Shown: positions 27,189 to 36,522 of the stretch, in pieces
How positions within the stretch are numbered: the stretch's first letter is position 1
How the letters are laid out: the number at the start of each line of letters is the position of its first letter
Source: Acidobacteriota bacterium
GTDB taxonomy: Bacteria > Acidobacteriota > Terriglobia > UBA7540
Direction of reading: 5' to 3'
Length of the DNA stretch: 64,000 nt
Assembly: GCA_021817045.1 (NCBI GenBank)
Contig: JAKAWG010000013.1
Span: 1-64,000 of the forward strand
Notes under the pieces: model-generated
Database searches by the model: none
What the model was told of the DNA's origin: nothing
The model's input: the letters and a program-made list of their open reading frames with translations, nothing else
Made by a program: the position numbers and the translations under genes

Positions 27189-28268
27189 ATGTCGGCGCTT
27201 TCCTTCTTTTATCCAGTCACTCTTTGCCTTTTCCTTGCGGCTCAGCAACAGCCAGTCCGGCCCAATCGAGTGGTAATCCCATTAGTTTCCACTCCGAAGT
27301 GGGAAGTGGCCAGCGTCAAGAAGATCGATGTTGCCCAGCTCGCTCAATTTGGGGACGACCTCGCCGTGGACGCCGAATACGGCGTGCGCTCCGCCAGCAA
27401 GCGAAGTTTTCGCAAGGGCGGCCTTAAAGCGACGGCGATTTTTGAGGAGGCCGCCGACCCCTCTTCTGCCTATGGCCTGTATACGATTTATCAGACGGAG
27501 GACATGCACCACGCTCCGGGAATCCCGCTGGCTCAGGTGGGAAGTCGCTTCGCGTTGATAGCACGCGGGCGCTACTTCATCCGGATTCAGCAGCCGTCCG
27601 CCGAGGCCCTCTCCGATCGAGACCTCCGTTCGCTTCTGGTCATGATCGGCGGAACGAAACTATCCGAAACTAACCTCGAAAGCTTGCCAACTCCCTTGCC
27701 CAGTCAGGGCTTGATACCTGACACGGAAAAATATCTCCTCGGCCCTCAAGCGGCGACACGGGTGCTGGGAAGCTTTCCTGTCAACCTGATCGGCTTTCGA
27801 GACGGTGTCGAGGCGCAGGTGGGCCGGTACCGCCCCGGCAAGTTCAAGTTGATGGAAATCAGCTACCCCACGCCACAATTGGCGCGATTGAGTTACACCG
27901 CGATGCAGCGCAACCTCGGGCTTAACCGCAGCCAGAATTCCGGCGCAACGTATGGCGTTCAACAAGGGTCGTTTATAATTCTCGTCCTCGGCGCACCGAC
28001 AAAAGAAGCGGCAGACAGGCTTCTCAGCCAATTCAAAGTGACCCAGACCATCACGTGGAATGCGCGCTATCACGGCAAAGGGTCTTTCACGTACCAGATG
28101 ATTCGGCTGGTCATTGCCAACCTCGAACTGGTATTCATCATCGGCGGTTTTGCATTTTTAGGTGGATTTCTGATCTTTCTCGCTAAGAGATTGATTTTGA
28201 AGTTCTTCCCCAACGTGTCCTGGCTGAGGCCGGACGAAGAGGAAGTTACGAGGTTGAGACTTATATAG
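27189..28268 (+). CDS. Exported, membrane-anchored protein of unknown function
   Basis: A 359-residue protein with an N-terminal signal peptide (about 1-18), a long soluble region and a C-terminal hydrophobic helix (LELVFIIGGFAFLGGFLIFLA region, about 315-336) followed by a basic tail. The soluble part contains AYGLYTIYQTEDM and VGRYRPGKFKLMEISYPTP. It resembles proteins annotated as DUF6599 in acidobacteria, but this is from memory. ATG 27189 is preferred over an adjacent TTG. It lies 13 bases after the amidase, so it probably belongs to the same operon. Confidence 0.7.
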   Translation: MSALSFFYPVTLCLFLAAQQQPVRPNRVVIPLVSTPKWEVASVKKIDVAQLAQFGDDLAVDAEYGVRSASKRSFRKGGLKATAIFEEAADPSSAYGLYTIYQTEDMHHAPGIPLAQVGSRFALIARGRYFIRIQQPSAEALSDRDLRSLLVMIGGTKLSETNLESLPTPLPSQGLIPDTEKYLLGPQAATRVLGSFPVNLIGFRDGVEAQVGRYRPGKFKLMEISYPTPQLARLSYTAMQRNLGLNRSQNSGATYGVQQGSFIILVLGAPTKEAADRLLSQFKVTQTITWNARYHGKGSFTYQMIRLVIANLELVFIIGGFAFLGGFLIFLAKRLILKFFPNVSWLRPDEEEVTRLRLI

Positions 28269-28424
28269 AATAAAAACTTCATTATCAATCGCTTACATAA
28301 AAATAGTGATCTAATAGATGAGGTTGTCCTGAAAGGCCCGGGGCGCAACGCCGTGCTGCAGTTTATCGTCGTAACTAGCAGAAAATAAAGACAATATATC
28401 GACAAAAAATCTTGGAAAATTCCC
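28269..28424. other. Short gap downstream of the amidase operon
   Basis: No gene is seen. The sequence is AT-rich and includes GATATATTGT-type stretches but no clear terminator hairpin. Confidence 0.4.
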
Positions 28425-28454
28425 TTGACATCGAGCCGTCCGATTCAATAGACT
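28425..28454 (+). promoter_or_regulatory. Likely promoter of tRNA-Thr
   Basis: TTGACA and TAGACT are separated by 18 bases. Transcription would start near 28461, about 115 bases upstream of the mature tRNA, so the primary transcript would include the hairpin at 28511-28560. Confidence 0.6.
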
Positions 28455-28510
28455 CCCTTCGAGTTTAGTTGGCGGAGCGCGTCCGCTCTTCTATTCTCCT
28501 CTTGACGACT

Positions 28511-28560
28511 AATGCTCACCCTCAGGCGGGTCAACGGTGCCAACCTGTCGGGTGAGCATT
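28511..28560 (+). promoter_or_regulatory. Leader hairpin upstream of tRNA-Thr
   Basis: AATGCTCACCC (28511-28521) pairs perfectly with GGGTGAGCATT (28550-28560) around a 28-base loop that contains a weaker CAGG/CCTG pair. It is followed by TTTCG and lies 16 bases before the tRNA. It might be a processing signal, an attenuator or part of a small RNA; it lacks a proper T-run. Confidence 0.5.
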
Positions 28561-28576
28561 TTCGTATCTGACATAG

Positions 28577-28652
<76 letters not shown>

Positions 28653-29251
28653 TACTTTCAAACACTTACATGCCATCCGTAAATCAAACGTGAGCAAACA
28701 TGCGGGATGTCGACAGGGTTCTCGGACGCTTCTCCACAGCTAAACTGAGTGCGGCCGAATGAGCTCAAAGCATCGGACGTTGCCGTCTTGACGATGAGCT
28801 TTCGGTAGCGGTGCGTAGCTTGCCCAATTCCCAGATCGTGAGGCCGCCTCGCCTATTCACAATTTGCCGCGATCACAAATCGTGGTCGTCACACGCCTGG
28901 AAAAGAGCGTCTTGGATACAATTCGTGCAACGGCTTCCTCGGAGCTGTCCACAGCTCGGCGCCCCGGACCTCAAATAGGCTTATCCCATGCTTGCTACCC
29001 GCTGCTGTGATAGGGGACTAGCAGGCGGAATGAGAGAGGAGGCAGGTGAGACAGTGTTTTATTGCGCTTGTTCGCTTGCAAAGGTCAATGGACCACGACG
29101 ATCAGCCTGCAAACTTCACGAATGATCTAATGCAAACGCAGAATATTATATTGTTACGGCGACGCTCGTAGCCGCGGGTTTATCCCGCCACGGGGAATGG
29201 CGGCATAAAGCCGCCTCTACAGCAAATGTCACACAACTTAATGCGTTTGCG
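28653..29251. other. Gene-free gap
   Basis: About 600 bases with no supported gene. The only structure noted is the GTAG...CTAC element at 29168-29220. Frames present are short, without ribosome-binding sites. Confidence 0.5.
29168..29220. repeat. REP/BIME-like element, copy 4
   Basis: Bounded by GTAG and CTAC. It holds two hairpins, GCGGG-TTTAT-CCCGC (29174-29188) and GGCGGC-ATAAA-GCCGCC (29199-29215). Confidence 0.6.
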
Positions 29252-29512
29252 TCAGGCGTTGCCGATGCAGCGCTGCACTCGCCCGTCGAGAAGCTGCCAG
29301 ACTAATGACTCAGGAATGAAAACGGGCTTCTGCAACATTTCAACGCTGAGCGTCTGGGCGGAGGCCTGGTAGGTGACCTGAAGCTTCACACCCTGGTAGT
29401 CTATCGTTCCGCTGTCACCTTCGGGGGGAGTTATGCCCATCGACTGGAGTTCGCTCTTGAGGCAATCGAGGGTCTTGGGCTCGATGTTCGGATAGTCCTT
29501 CTGTTGCGCCAT
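29252..29512 (-). CDS. Small hypothetical protein
   Basis: An 86-residue soluble protein with an ideal AAAGGAG eight bases before ATG 29512. The sequence alternates hydrophobic and polar residues in the middle (GTIDYQGVKLQVTYQASAQ), suggesting a beta-sheet core, and has no membrane segment or signal peptide. I do not recognise a family. It lies between the two tRNA genes, in its own transcription unit. Confidence 0.7.
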   Translation of the reverse strand: MAQQKDYPNIEPKTLDCLKSELQSMGITPPEGDSGTIDYQGVKLQVTYQASAQTLSVEMLQKPVFIPESLVWQLLDGRVQRCIGNA

Positions 29513-29647
29513 GCGGTGATCTCCTTTGGGGGCAAAGTGCCCTGAGGCACTGCCGGTTTTTTGGCCTGGCGCAAACAGCGCCGGCCCGTCTCTTGAAGCC
29601 TTCTTGAACTGTCGATATAGTTTAGGTTGAAGTGATTGATGAGTAAA

Positions 29648-29722
29648 TGGTGGGCGATACAGGATTCGAACCTGTGACTTCTACCTTGTGAAGATAGCAC
29701 TCTACCGCTGAGTTAATCGCCC
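29648..29722 (-). tRNA. tRNA-Val (CAC)
   Basis: Complete cloverleaf on the minus strand. Acceptor arms GGGCGAT/ATCGCCC, anticodon stem CTATC/GGTAG with loop TTCACAA (anticodon CAC), T-loop TTCGAAT, and an encoded CCA (29648-29650). Confidence 0.95.
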
Positions 29723-29907
29723 TATCGCTTTCGGGCGGGGAAGGCAGAGGCACCGCACACAGAACGCGGCCTCAAGCCTGGCGGAACGCGCCTTCTTGGA
29801 TGTTCGCCGAGCCAGGCACGCTCATCCGCCCATGTTTGCAACCATGTTGAAATTAACAAATTTCTGTTCTCTTAGCCAGTCCAGAGTGGAGAAGCCGGGA
29901 AGCGGGC

Positions 29908-30876
29908 GTGACACAGCGTGATTTCAATCAAGCTTCGGCAGTCGCAGCCGACTTACTGGCGCAACTCCAGGCAACCATCGGCGACGTGATCCGCGGCAAG
30001 GATGAGGCGATCCGCCTTGCGATTGTTGCTTTGCTGGCGCGCGGGCACCTGCTGATCGAAGACGTTCCCGGAGTCGGCAAGACGACGCTTGCGCGCGCCC
30101 TGGCTCGATCGATCAGTTGCGACTTCCAGCGCATCCAATTCACTTCCGATATGCTGCCCTCGGATGTGACGGGCGTCAGCGTCTTCAACCAGCAGACACG
30201 GCAATTTGAGTTTCGGCCCGGCCCGATTTTCGCCCACATCGTGCTTGCCGACGAGATCAACCGCACCACGCCCAAAACGCAAAGCGCGCTCCTGGAAGCG
30301 ATGAACGAAGCGCAAGTCACGGTGGATAACAAGACCATGCCCCTGCCGCGGCCGTTCATGGTGGTGGCGACGCAGAATCCGGTCGAGCACCACGGCACCT
30401 TCCCCATTCCCGAGTCGCAGTTGGATCGGTTTCTGATGCGGCTGGAAATCGGGTATCCGCCGCCCGAGAGCGAAAGACAAATTCTCCGAGCCGCAAGCTC
30501 CGAGCCCGTGGTGGACATCGAGCCGGTCCTGACGGCCGAAGAAGTGGTGGAAATTCAGGAATCCGCAGCCCTGATCAGCGTGGATGAAGACCTGCTTGGT
30601 TACGTGTTGGCGCTGGTTGAGAAAACCCGCCGGCACGAGGAACTCAGCCTGGGCGTGAGCCCGCGGGGATCAAAATCTCTGGTCCGTGCCGCGCAGGCGA
30701 TGGCCTTGCTCGACGGGCGCAGTTATTGCATCCCGGATGACTTCAAGAGTCTTGCGATCCCCGTTTTCGCACATCGCTGCGTTGTGAACTCACGCCACGC
30801 ATCGCCGCTCAAGAAGGCCTCCCATGCGGAGGTGATCCTGCGGGAAATTGTGGAAGAGACGCCCGTACCGTTATGA
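29908..30876 (+). CDS. MoxR-family AAA+ ATPase
   Basis: A 322-residue AAA+ chaperone that probably helps assemble or activate membrane- or periplasm-linked complexes with its DUF58 partner. Walker A is GVGKTTLA (with DVPGVGKT), Walker B is IVLADEINRT, sensor 1 is VVATQNPVEHHGT, and the C-terminal lid has SPRGSKSLVRAAQAMALLDGR (about residues 250-270). The start is GTG 29908. The DUF58 gene follows, but a repeat-filled gap of 283 bases separates the two. Confidence 0.93.
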   Translation: MTQRDFNQASAVAADLLAQLQATIGDVIRGKDEAIRLAIVALLARGHLLIEDVPGVGKTTLARALARSISCDFQRIQFTSDMLPSDVTGVSVFNQQTRQFEFRPGPIFAHIVLADEINRTTPKTQSALLEAMNEAQVTVDNKTMPLPRPFMVVATQNPVEHHGTFPIPESQLDRFLMRLEIGYPPPESERQILRAASSEPVVDIEPVLTAEEVVEIQESAALISVDEDLLGYVLALVEKTRRHEELSLGVSPRGSKSLVRAAQAMALLDGRSYCIPDDFKSLAIPVFAHRCVVNSRHASPLKKASHAEVILREIVEETPVPL

Positions 30877-30923
30877 AGCGGCTGCGCGGGCCAGTGGCCG
30901 GGCGCTGGAGCGACGCGCACAAA

Positions 30924-31070
30924 AAAGTCAAAGGTCAAAAGTCAAAAGACACCCGTATGCGTCATCGCACACCTCCCAAACACCGGGATGTATGCGCCAC
31001 TCCGAATTAAATCTCTATGTAGGTCGTCAAATTGGTATCAAAGGTCAAAAGTCGAAAGTGAAAGGTCAAG
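30924..31070. repeat. GTCAAAAG-type short repeats
   Basis: Runs of GTCAAAGGTCAAAAGTC at 30926-30944 and GGTCAAAAGTCGAAAGTGAAAGGTC near 31043-31068, with an inverted relative (TTTGATCTTTGACTTC) at about 31103-31118. They fill the gap between the MoxR and DUF58 genes. No gene is seen. Confidence 0.6.
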
Positions 31071-31159
31071 AGCCGCGCTCGTGTTGTGCATGCTTTTAAC
31101 TTTTGATCTTTGACTTCTTCGCAAAGACCGGCGCTCCAGCAAATAGCCGCCAGGGACTT

Positions 31160-32476
31160 ATGTCTGAGGGCCGCGATCGTCGCAATCCCCTAAACTGGAA
31201 GCGCATTCTCGGGGCCGGCGTGGGCTTGGCCGCTTCCTTCTTTCTGGCCCTTGATGCGACCGCGTTGGAGCAGCACGGACGTTTCCGGCTGGGAGCGCTG
31301 CTTGCAGGTACGGCGCTGTTGGTGGCCGCAATCGCCGCGATCACCGTATTGCCGGGCCTGGTGAAGCGGACGGTTTTCGGCCGCTGGATGTCGCGGACGC
31401 GTTTCGAATTGACCCGCGAAGGCGCGGCTTACCTACTCATCATTCTGCTCATCACTCTCGCCTCTCTCAACACCGGAAATAACCTGCTATTCATGATCCT
31501 TACCATTCTGTTTGCAGGAATTCTTGCCTCCGGTCTGTGCTCGAAAATGGTTTTGGCGGGAATCGAGCTGGAGCTGAGTGTTCCTGAGCACGTGTTCGCG
31601 GGACAACCAACCTCGGCTCGCCTGAAACTGAGGAACACCAAGCGCCGCCTTCCTTCCTTCTCCATCACCGTAAGCTCAGGAACCTCGAAGCCAGGCCGAG
31701 GAGCTTCGTCGATGAGGCCATTACAATCGCCCGGCGGCGTCCTGAACGAGCCCATATACGCGCCCTACGTTCCCAGCCGTGGAACCGTCACGCAGCATGT
31801 GACGCTGAAATTTGCGCGGCGCGGACGTTACGGCCAGGATGCGTTCATGATCCGCTCAAAATTCCCTTTTGGGATCTTGCGTTGTGTGCGGTTTTTGCCG
31901 TGGCGCTGCGAAGTGCTCGTCTTTCCGGCAATCCTGCCGACAGCGAAGATTGCCCGCCTGCTACATCACTCGACCGCGGAACTCGAGCGGGCGAGAAAGG
32001 GCCGAGGAGAAGACATTTACGCGATTCGTGACTACCGGGAGGGTGACTCCGCGCGGCACGTCCACTGGAAAGGGACGGCAAAGACGCAGCGGCTGAAAGT
32101 GCGGGAATTCAGCGAGCAGGAAGAGAACTGCCTGACCCTCATTTTTGACACCGGAACGGCCGGAACAGACGCCGCGACGCTCGAAAAGTTTGAAAAGCTG
32201 GTTTCGCTTGGTGCTTCGGTGGCCTGGAGCTTATCCGAAACGGGGGTGCGGCTGCAATTCTTGAGCGCCGGCTTTTCGAGCCCGATGGCGCCAGCCGCGG
32301 ACGTGATTTATCTGCTTCTCGAATGGTTGGCTACGGTCGAGCCGGACTCTTCGCCTCATGCCGGCGGGTTTCTGGCTTCTGTCAGCGCGGCGACTGACGG
32401 ATTCCCGGTCATTTTCACAATGAAGGAGGACGGGCCGGATATCCCCGAAGGGGCGATGGTGGTTACCCCCAATTAG
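31160..32476 (+). CDS. DUF58 domain protein, MoxR partner
   Basis: A 438-residue membrane protein. Two or three hydrophobic helices lie near residues 18-40, 45-65 and 90-135, followed by a soluble part with the DUF58 signature (GRGEDIYAIRDYREGDSARHVHWKGTAKTQRL region, about residues 275-305). The C-terminal half probably takes a von Willebrand A-like fold. ATG 31160 is used because the longer frame runs into the repeat region. Function is unknown, but it is nearly always paired with MoxR ATPases, as here. Confidence 0.9.
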   Translation: MSEGRDRRNPLNWKRILGAGVGLAASFFLALDATALEQHGRFRLGALLAGTALLVAAIAAITVLPGLVKRTVFGRWMSRTRFELTREGAAYLLIILLITLASLNTGNNLLFMILTILFAGILASGLCSKMVLAGIELELSVPEHVFAGQPTSARLKLRNTKRRLPSFSITVSSGTSKPGRGASSMRPLQSPGGVLNEPIYAPYVPSRGTVTQHVTLKFARRGRYGQDAFMIRSKFPFGILRCVRFLPWRCEVLVFPAILPTAKIARLLHHSTAELERARKGRGEDIYAIRDYREGDSARHVHWKGTAKTQRLKVREFSEQEENCLTLIFDTGTAGTDAATLEKFEKLVSLGASVAWSLSETGVRLQFLSAGFSSPMAPAADVIYLLLEWLATVEPDSSPHAGGFLASVSAATDGFPVIFTMKEDGPDIPEGAMVVTPN

Positions 32477-32497
32477 CGCCGACTTGACTCTCATTGC

Positions 32498-32527
32498 GTC
32501 ACGGCACGGCTTGAGCGGTGCCCTGAC
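32498..32527. repeat. Imperfect palindrome between convergent genes
   Basis: GTCACGGCAC pairs with GTGCCCTGAC (one mismatch) around the loop GGCTTGAGCG. The sequence is related to the perfect palindrome at 23134-23167. It lies between the convergent DUF58 and cydB genes and might block read-through from either side. Confidence 0.5.
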
Positions 32528-32544
32528 ACATCTCAGGCTCGGTG

Positions 32545-33561
32545 TCAATAGTGCCCGTGCTCTCGCACCTGGACCTTGCCGGAAAAAGTTCGATGGACGT
32601 AGATCATGTATAGAATCACCGCCACCATGCCGACGACATTGGCCAGGAGCGAATCGCGCAGGGCGCGTGGCGAAGAGGCGGCATTGTAAATGGTGAGGCT
32701 ATACGCGGGGTTGAGGGTTGAAGTGAGCAAATTCGGATAGACGGTGAGGGCCGCCGAGCCCAGTAGGCCGGCGATGACGGCAGTGGAAGACCATAGCGAC
32801 AAGCGATCCCGCTCGTTGGTGCGCGCGATAAATCCGCCCACGAACCCTGCCACCACAAGCAGCGGCAGAACAAATCCCTCGGGATAGGCTAGGAAGTTCA
32901 CACCCGCGTCCTGGCGCACTGCAAAGGTCGCAACCGTGGCGGCAAGCGTGAGTGCTAGCGCCACCCAGAACAGCACCGATGCCGCCTTTCGGCTTCGTTC
33001 AAGCATTTCGCCTTCCGTTTTGACGCGAAGATAATTCGTTCCGTGCCAGGCGAGTGCGGCCAGAGCAAAAATCCCGGTGAGGAGGGAGTAGGGGTTCAGA
33101 AGGAGGGTAAAAGTTCCCTGGAAATATCCGTCTGCTCCCACCGGCAGGCCGCGCAGGACGTTTCCCAGCGCCACGCCCAGCAGCAGGGCGACGAGAAGAC
33201 TTCCCAGCCAGAAACCGGTATCCCAGAAGGTGCGCCAGAGAGGGTGGGGTAACTGGCTGCGGAACTCAATAGAAATGCCCCTCAGAATCAGGAGCCAGAG
33301 CACGACCATCAGCGCCAGATAAAAGCCGCTGAAGCCAGAGGCATAGACACGCGGGAACGACACTACCATCATTCCTCCCGCCGCCAGTAGCCACACCTCG
33401 TTTCCGTTCCAGACGGGTCCGATGGCATTCAGCGAGGTCCTCCTTTGCTCGTCACCACGGGCAATCCAAAGGTGAAGGGTGCCGACCCCCAGGTCGTAGC
33501 CGTCGAGCAGCGCGTAAACCGCTAGCATGCCGCTAAGAACCCAAAACCAGATAATGTTCAC
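32545..33561 (-). CDS. cydB: Cytochrome bd quinol oxidase subunit II
   Basis: A 338-residue integral membrane subunit of the bd-type terminal oxidase. The N-terminus MNIIWFWVLSGMLAVYALLDGYDLGVG and the WNGNEVWLLAAGGMM segment are typical for CydB. Eight or nine helices are visible. It begins four bases after the cydA stop, so the two are cotranscribed. I see no cydX-like small gene in the 68 bases downstream. Confidence 0.95.
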   Translation of the reverse strand: MNIIWFWVLSGMLAVYALLDGYDLGVGTLHLWIARGDEQRRTSLNAIGPVWNGNEVWLLAAGGMMVVSFPRVYASGFSGFYLALMVVLWLLILRGISIEFRSQLPHPLWRTFWDTGFWLGSLLVALLLGVALGNVLRGLPVGADGYFQGTFTLLLNPYSLLTGIFALAALAWHGTNYLRVKTEGEMLERSRKAASVLFWVALALTLAATVATFAVRQDAGVNFLAYPEGFVLPLLVVAGFVGGFIARTNERDRLSLWSSTAVIAGLLGSAALTVYPNLLTSTLNPAYSLTIYNAASSPRALRDSLLANVVGMVAVILYMIYVHRTFSGKVQVREHGHY

Positions 33562-33565
33562 TGGC

Positions 33566-34885
33566 TTACACCTCCTCTGGCCCGTTCCAAATAATTCGCC
33601 CCACCAGGAAGCAGAAAAGCAGCCCCAGGAGGAGATAAAGCCCAGCGAAGCCGAGCGTGGTAAAGACCGTCTCTCCAGCGGCCACGTTGGCGGAAGTACC
33701 GGCGGCTGTTTTCAACAGGCCGTAAACCACCCAGGGCTGGCGGCCCACTTCCGTCACCACCCATCCCGCTTCATTGGCGATATAAGGGAACGGTATGGCC
33801 AGCATAAGCGACCATAGGAACCAGCGGGTCGAATAGACTTTTCCCCACAACAGCAGAAACAAGCCCACCAGCATTTGCGCGATGAAAATGGTCCCGAGAC
33901 CTGCCATGATGTGGTAGGTGTAATAGGTCAGTTCGACCGGAGGCCAAAGGTCCTTGGGATAACTATTCAGGCCCTCCACCGTGGCCCGGAGGTTGCCATA
34001 AGCAAGAAAACTTAAGAACTCGGGGACGTAAACCGGATCAATCAGGCGCTGGTGCGGTGTGTCGGGCATGCCAATGATCGCGATTGGCGCGCCCTTTTCC
34101 GTTTCAAAGAGGCCTTCCATGGTTGCCAGCTTCAAAGGCTGGTATCGCACCACGTCGCGGCTGTTCATGTCGCCGGTGGGGAACAGTTGGGTGAGCGACA
34201 AGATGACGCCGGCAACAACCGCTACCTTAACGGACAGGCGAGCAAAATTCGTGTGCCGCCCGGAGAGGATATAGAACGCACCTACGCCGCCCATAACAAA
34301 AGCGGCCGCGAGCAGCGCCCCGTTGATTACGTGTGCGTATTGCCACCCCGCAAAGGGATTGAGAAGAACTGCCCAGAAGGATTGCAGTCGGATGCCTCCA
34401 GAGGGCTCCAAACTATAACCGACCGGATGCTGCATCCAGGCGTTCGTGGCGACGATGAAGTAGCCTGACAGAAGCGACCCTGCGGACACTCCTACTCCCG
34501 ACATGCAGTGAACCCAGCGCTTGACGCGGTTCTCGCCAAACAAAAAGAGACCGAGGAAGCCCGATTCCAGAAAGAAAGCGTAAACACCTTCGAGCGGCAA
34601 GGTCTGACCGAAAACGCCTCCGCCCAAAGCTGACATGCGGCTCCAGTTGGTTCCGAATTCGAATTCGAGCGGAATACCGGTAACCACGCCCAGCGCGAAG
34701 TTCACCGCGAAGATTCGTACCCAGAATTTCGCCGCATTCATGTAACGCCTGTCTCCGGTGATCAGGTGCAGAACTGAAAAGAGGGCAATAAAAAAGCCCA
34801 GGCCCATGGTCAATATTGGAAAGAGATAATGAAACATCACGGTCAGAGCGAACTGGATGCGATGTGCAAAGACCGCTGTCTTCAT
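33566..34885 (-). CDS. cydA: Cytochrome bd quinol oxidase subunit I, short Q-loop form
   Basis: A 439-residue haem-bearing subunit that oxidises quinol and reduces oxygen. The haem-ligand His in MFHYLFP (about residue 19), GRQPWVV and the quinol-site region are present. At 439 residues it is about 80 shorter than E. coli CydA, which fits the forms with a short Q-loop, including many cyanide-insensitive oxidases. The start ATG 34885 is supported by typical MKTAVFAHRIQFALT. A 289-base upstream gap probably holds its promoter. Confidence 0.95.
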   Translation of the reverse strand: MKTAVFAHRIQFALTVMFHYLFPILTMGLGFFIALFSVLHLITGDRRYMNAAKFWVRIFAVNFALGVVTGIPLEFEFGTNWSRMSALGGGVFGQTLPLEGVYAFFLESGFLGLFLFGENRVKRWVHCMSGVGVSAGSLLSGYFIVATNAWMQHPVGYSLEPSGGIRLQSFWAVLLNPFAGWQYAHVINGALLAAAFVMGGVGAFYILSGRHTNFARLSVKVAVVAGVILSLTQLFPTGDMNSRDVVRYQPLKLATMEGLFETEKGAPIAIIGMPDTPHQRLIDPVYVPEFLSFLAYGNLRATVEGLNSYPKDLWPPVELTYYTYHIMAGLGTIFIAQMLVGLFLLLWGKVYSTRWFLWSLMLAIPFPYIANEAGWVVTEVGRQPWVVYGLLKTAAGTSANVAAGETVFTTLGFAGLYLLLGLLFCFLVGRIIWNGPEEV

Positions 34886-35174
34886 GTCAGAATCCTCTCC
34901 TCACTCGTCCGGCAGATTTCAAGGGCGTGCCGTCGCTTTCGGTTTGCACCGTCACGCGCGTCATTCGTGCCGTCTATGCGCAGGCACACAAAGGTAAGAT
35001 TGCCACGTTCCCCAGATCGTGTTCTGGCTGGAATGCCGGCAGGCCAGAGATATGCTAACAGAACGCGGCTGCTTCTGCTACAAGGTGTGACCGCGACTTG
35101 TTGACGGAGCGAAGTTCACGTGCGACCATTGATATCGGTGAACATACGAGATATTAGTGTAACGAGATAGGCGT
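34886..35174. other. Intergenic region between cydA and larA
   Basis: A divergent promoter region without a gene. I cannot identify clear -35/-10 pairs or operator palindromes. Confidence 0.4.
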
Positions 35175-36518
35175 GTGAATACCGAGCTAAAAATGGGGGA
35201 CAAGGAACCAGGGGCCGTGATGACCGAGGTTCCTTACGGACGCGGACACTGGCGTCTGAGGCTGCCGTCAGAAGCGGCGGTGGAGACGCTGTCGTCGCGC
35301 CGCGTTACTCCGCTTGCCGACCCGATGGCTGCTGTTCGCGATGCTCTGAAGCAACCCATTGGAACGCGCCCGCTTCGGGAGTTGGTACGGAGAGGCGAGC
35401 GAGTTGCCATTGTCGTAAACGATGTGACGCGCCTGGTCCGCACCGACCTCTTCCTGCCCGTGCTGGTTGAAGAACTCAATGCGGCCGGCATTCCCGACCG
35501 GGATCTTCTGGTGATCTTTGCGCTTGGGAACCATCGCCGCCAGACGCCGGAAGAGCGGCAAAGGATTGTCGGCGAGAGCCTCGCCGGAAGACTTGAGCTT
35601 GTCGATCATGATTGCCGCGAGGCCGAGAACCTGGTACACATCGGGCGGACGAGGCGTGGAAACGAGGCGTGGGTTAACCGTCGGGTCTGGGAGGCGGACC
35701 GCGTTATTCTGACCGGCGAGATCATTTATCACCTGATTGCCGGGTACAGCGGAGGGCGCAAGAGCCTTTTCCCAGGCGTCGCGGGCGCTGAGTTCATCCG
35801 TGTTAATCACCGGATGATTTTCGAGCCGGGTTGCGGAGTTGGCGTCCTCGAAGGCAATCCCGCGCATGAAGACCTTCTTGAAGCGTGTCGCCTGTTTGAC
35901 CCCGACTTCATTCTCAACGTCATTCTTAGCCCGGCTGGCGAACTCCTGAACGTGGTTGCGGGCCATTACGAACTCGCCCATCAGGCCGGTTGCAATCTAG
36001 TTGATCAGATTTACGGTGTTCGGGTGGAGGGTGCGTATGAAACCGTTATCGCCAGCGCCGGAGGCTACCCTCTGGATCTCGACCTTCGGCAGGCGAACAA
36101 AGGAATGGAAAATGCCGCGCGCGCCGTGCGGGACGGAGGAAGCTTGCTTTACTTTGCGGAATGCGGGGAAGGGGCTGGAAGTCGCGCGCTGGAGGAATGG
36201 GCTGGCCGGTTCGCCAGCGCGGCGGAATTCGAGAAGGCGCTTCGGGAAGACTTTGTGGTTGGCGCGCACAAAGCCTACTGGCTGGCGCGCCTGGCGGAAC
36301 GGGTTCGAGTTTATCTGGTTTCGAGCCTCGACCCGGAATTTGTTCGCAAGTGCCGTCTCCATCCGGTCGAGCACCCCGAAGCACTGGCCAAAGAGTTGCT
36401 AGCCGGGCGCGGACAACGTATTGGGTATATGCCCAGCGCGAGTTTTACCCTGCCGGTCGCAACCGCCGGGGATGAGCGCGTCCGCACTGGCGAATGTTTG
36501 AGTGTCGGAAAGGAGTGA
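35175..36518 (+). CDS. larA: LarA-family nickel-pincer racemase/epimerase
   Basis: A 447-residue DUF2088 enzyme. LarA from Lactiplantibacillus uses His108, His174, Lys184 and His200 with a nickel-pincer nucleotide cofactor. Here His120 (ALGNHR), His186 (IYHLIAG), Lys196 (SGGRKSLFPG) and His212 (VNHRMI) keep exactly the same spacing (66, 10, 16), so cofactor binding and catalysis are very likely kept. The substrate may be lactate or another 2-hydroxyacid. Start is uncertain: GTG 35175, ATG 35193 or ATG 35220. No larB, larC or larE (cofactor synthesis) is in the window. A GntR regulator and a broken aldehyde dehydrogenase follow. Confidence 0.85.
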   Translation: MNTELKMGDKEPGAVMTEVPYGRGHWRLRLPSEAAVETLSSRRVTPLADPMAAVRDALKQPIGTRPLRELVRRGERVAIVVNDVTRLVRTDLFLPVLVEELNAAGIPDRDLLVIFALGNHRRQTPEERQRIVGESLAGRLELVDHDCREAENLVHIGRTRRGNEAWVNRRVWEADRVILTGEIIYHLIAGYSGGRKSLFPGVAGAEFIRVNHRMIFEPGCGVGVLEGNPAHEDLLEACRLFDPDFILNVILSPAGELLNVVAGHYELAHQAGCNLVDQIYGVRVEGAYETVIASAGGYPLDLDLRQANKGMENAARAVRDGGSLLYFAECGEGAGSRALEEWAGRFASAAEFEKALREDFVVGAHKAYWLARLAERVRVYLVSSLDPEFVRKCRLHPVEHPEALAKELLAGRGQRIGYMPSASFTLPVATAGDERVRTGECLSVGKE

Positions 36519-36522
36519 CACG

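Noticed and set aside
30924-31118. CRISPR array made of the GTCAAAAG repeats
   Set aside because: The repeats are too short and irregular, with no uniform spacers and no cas genes nearby.
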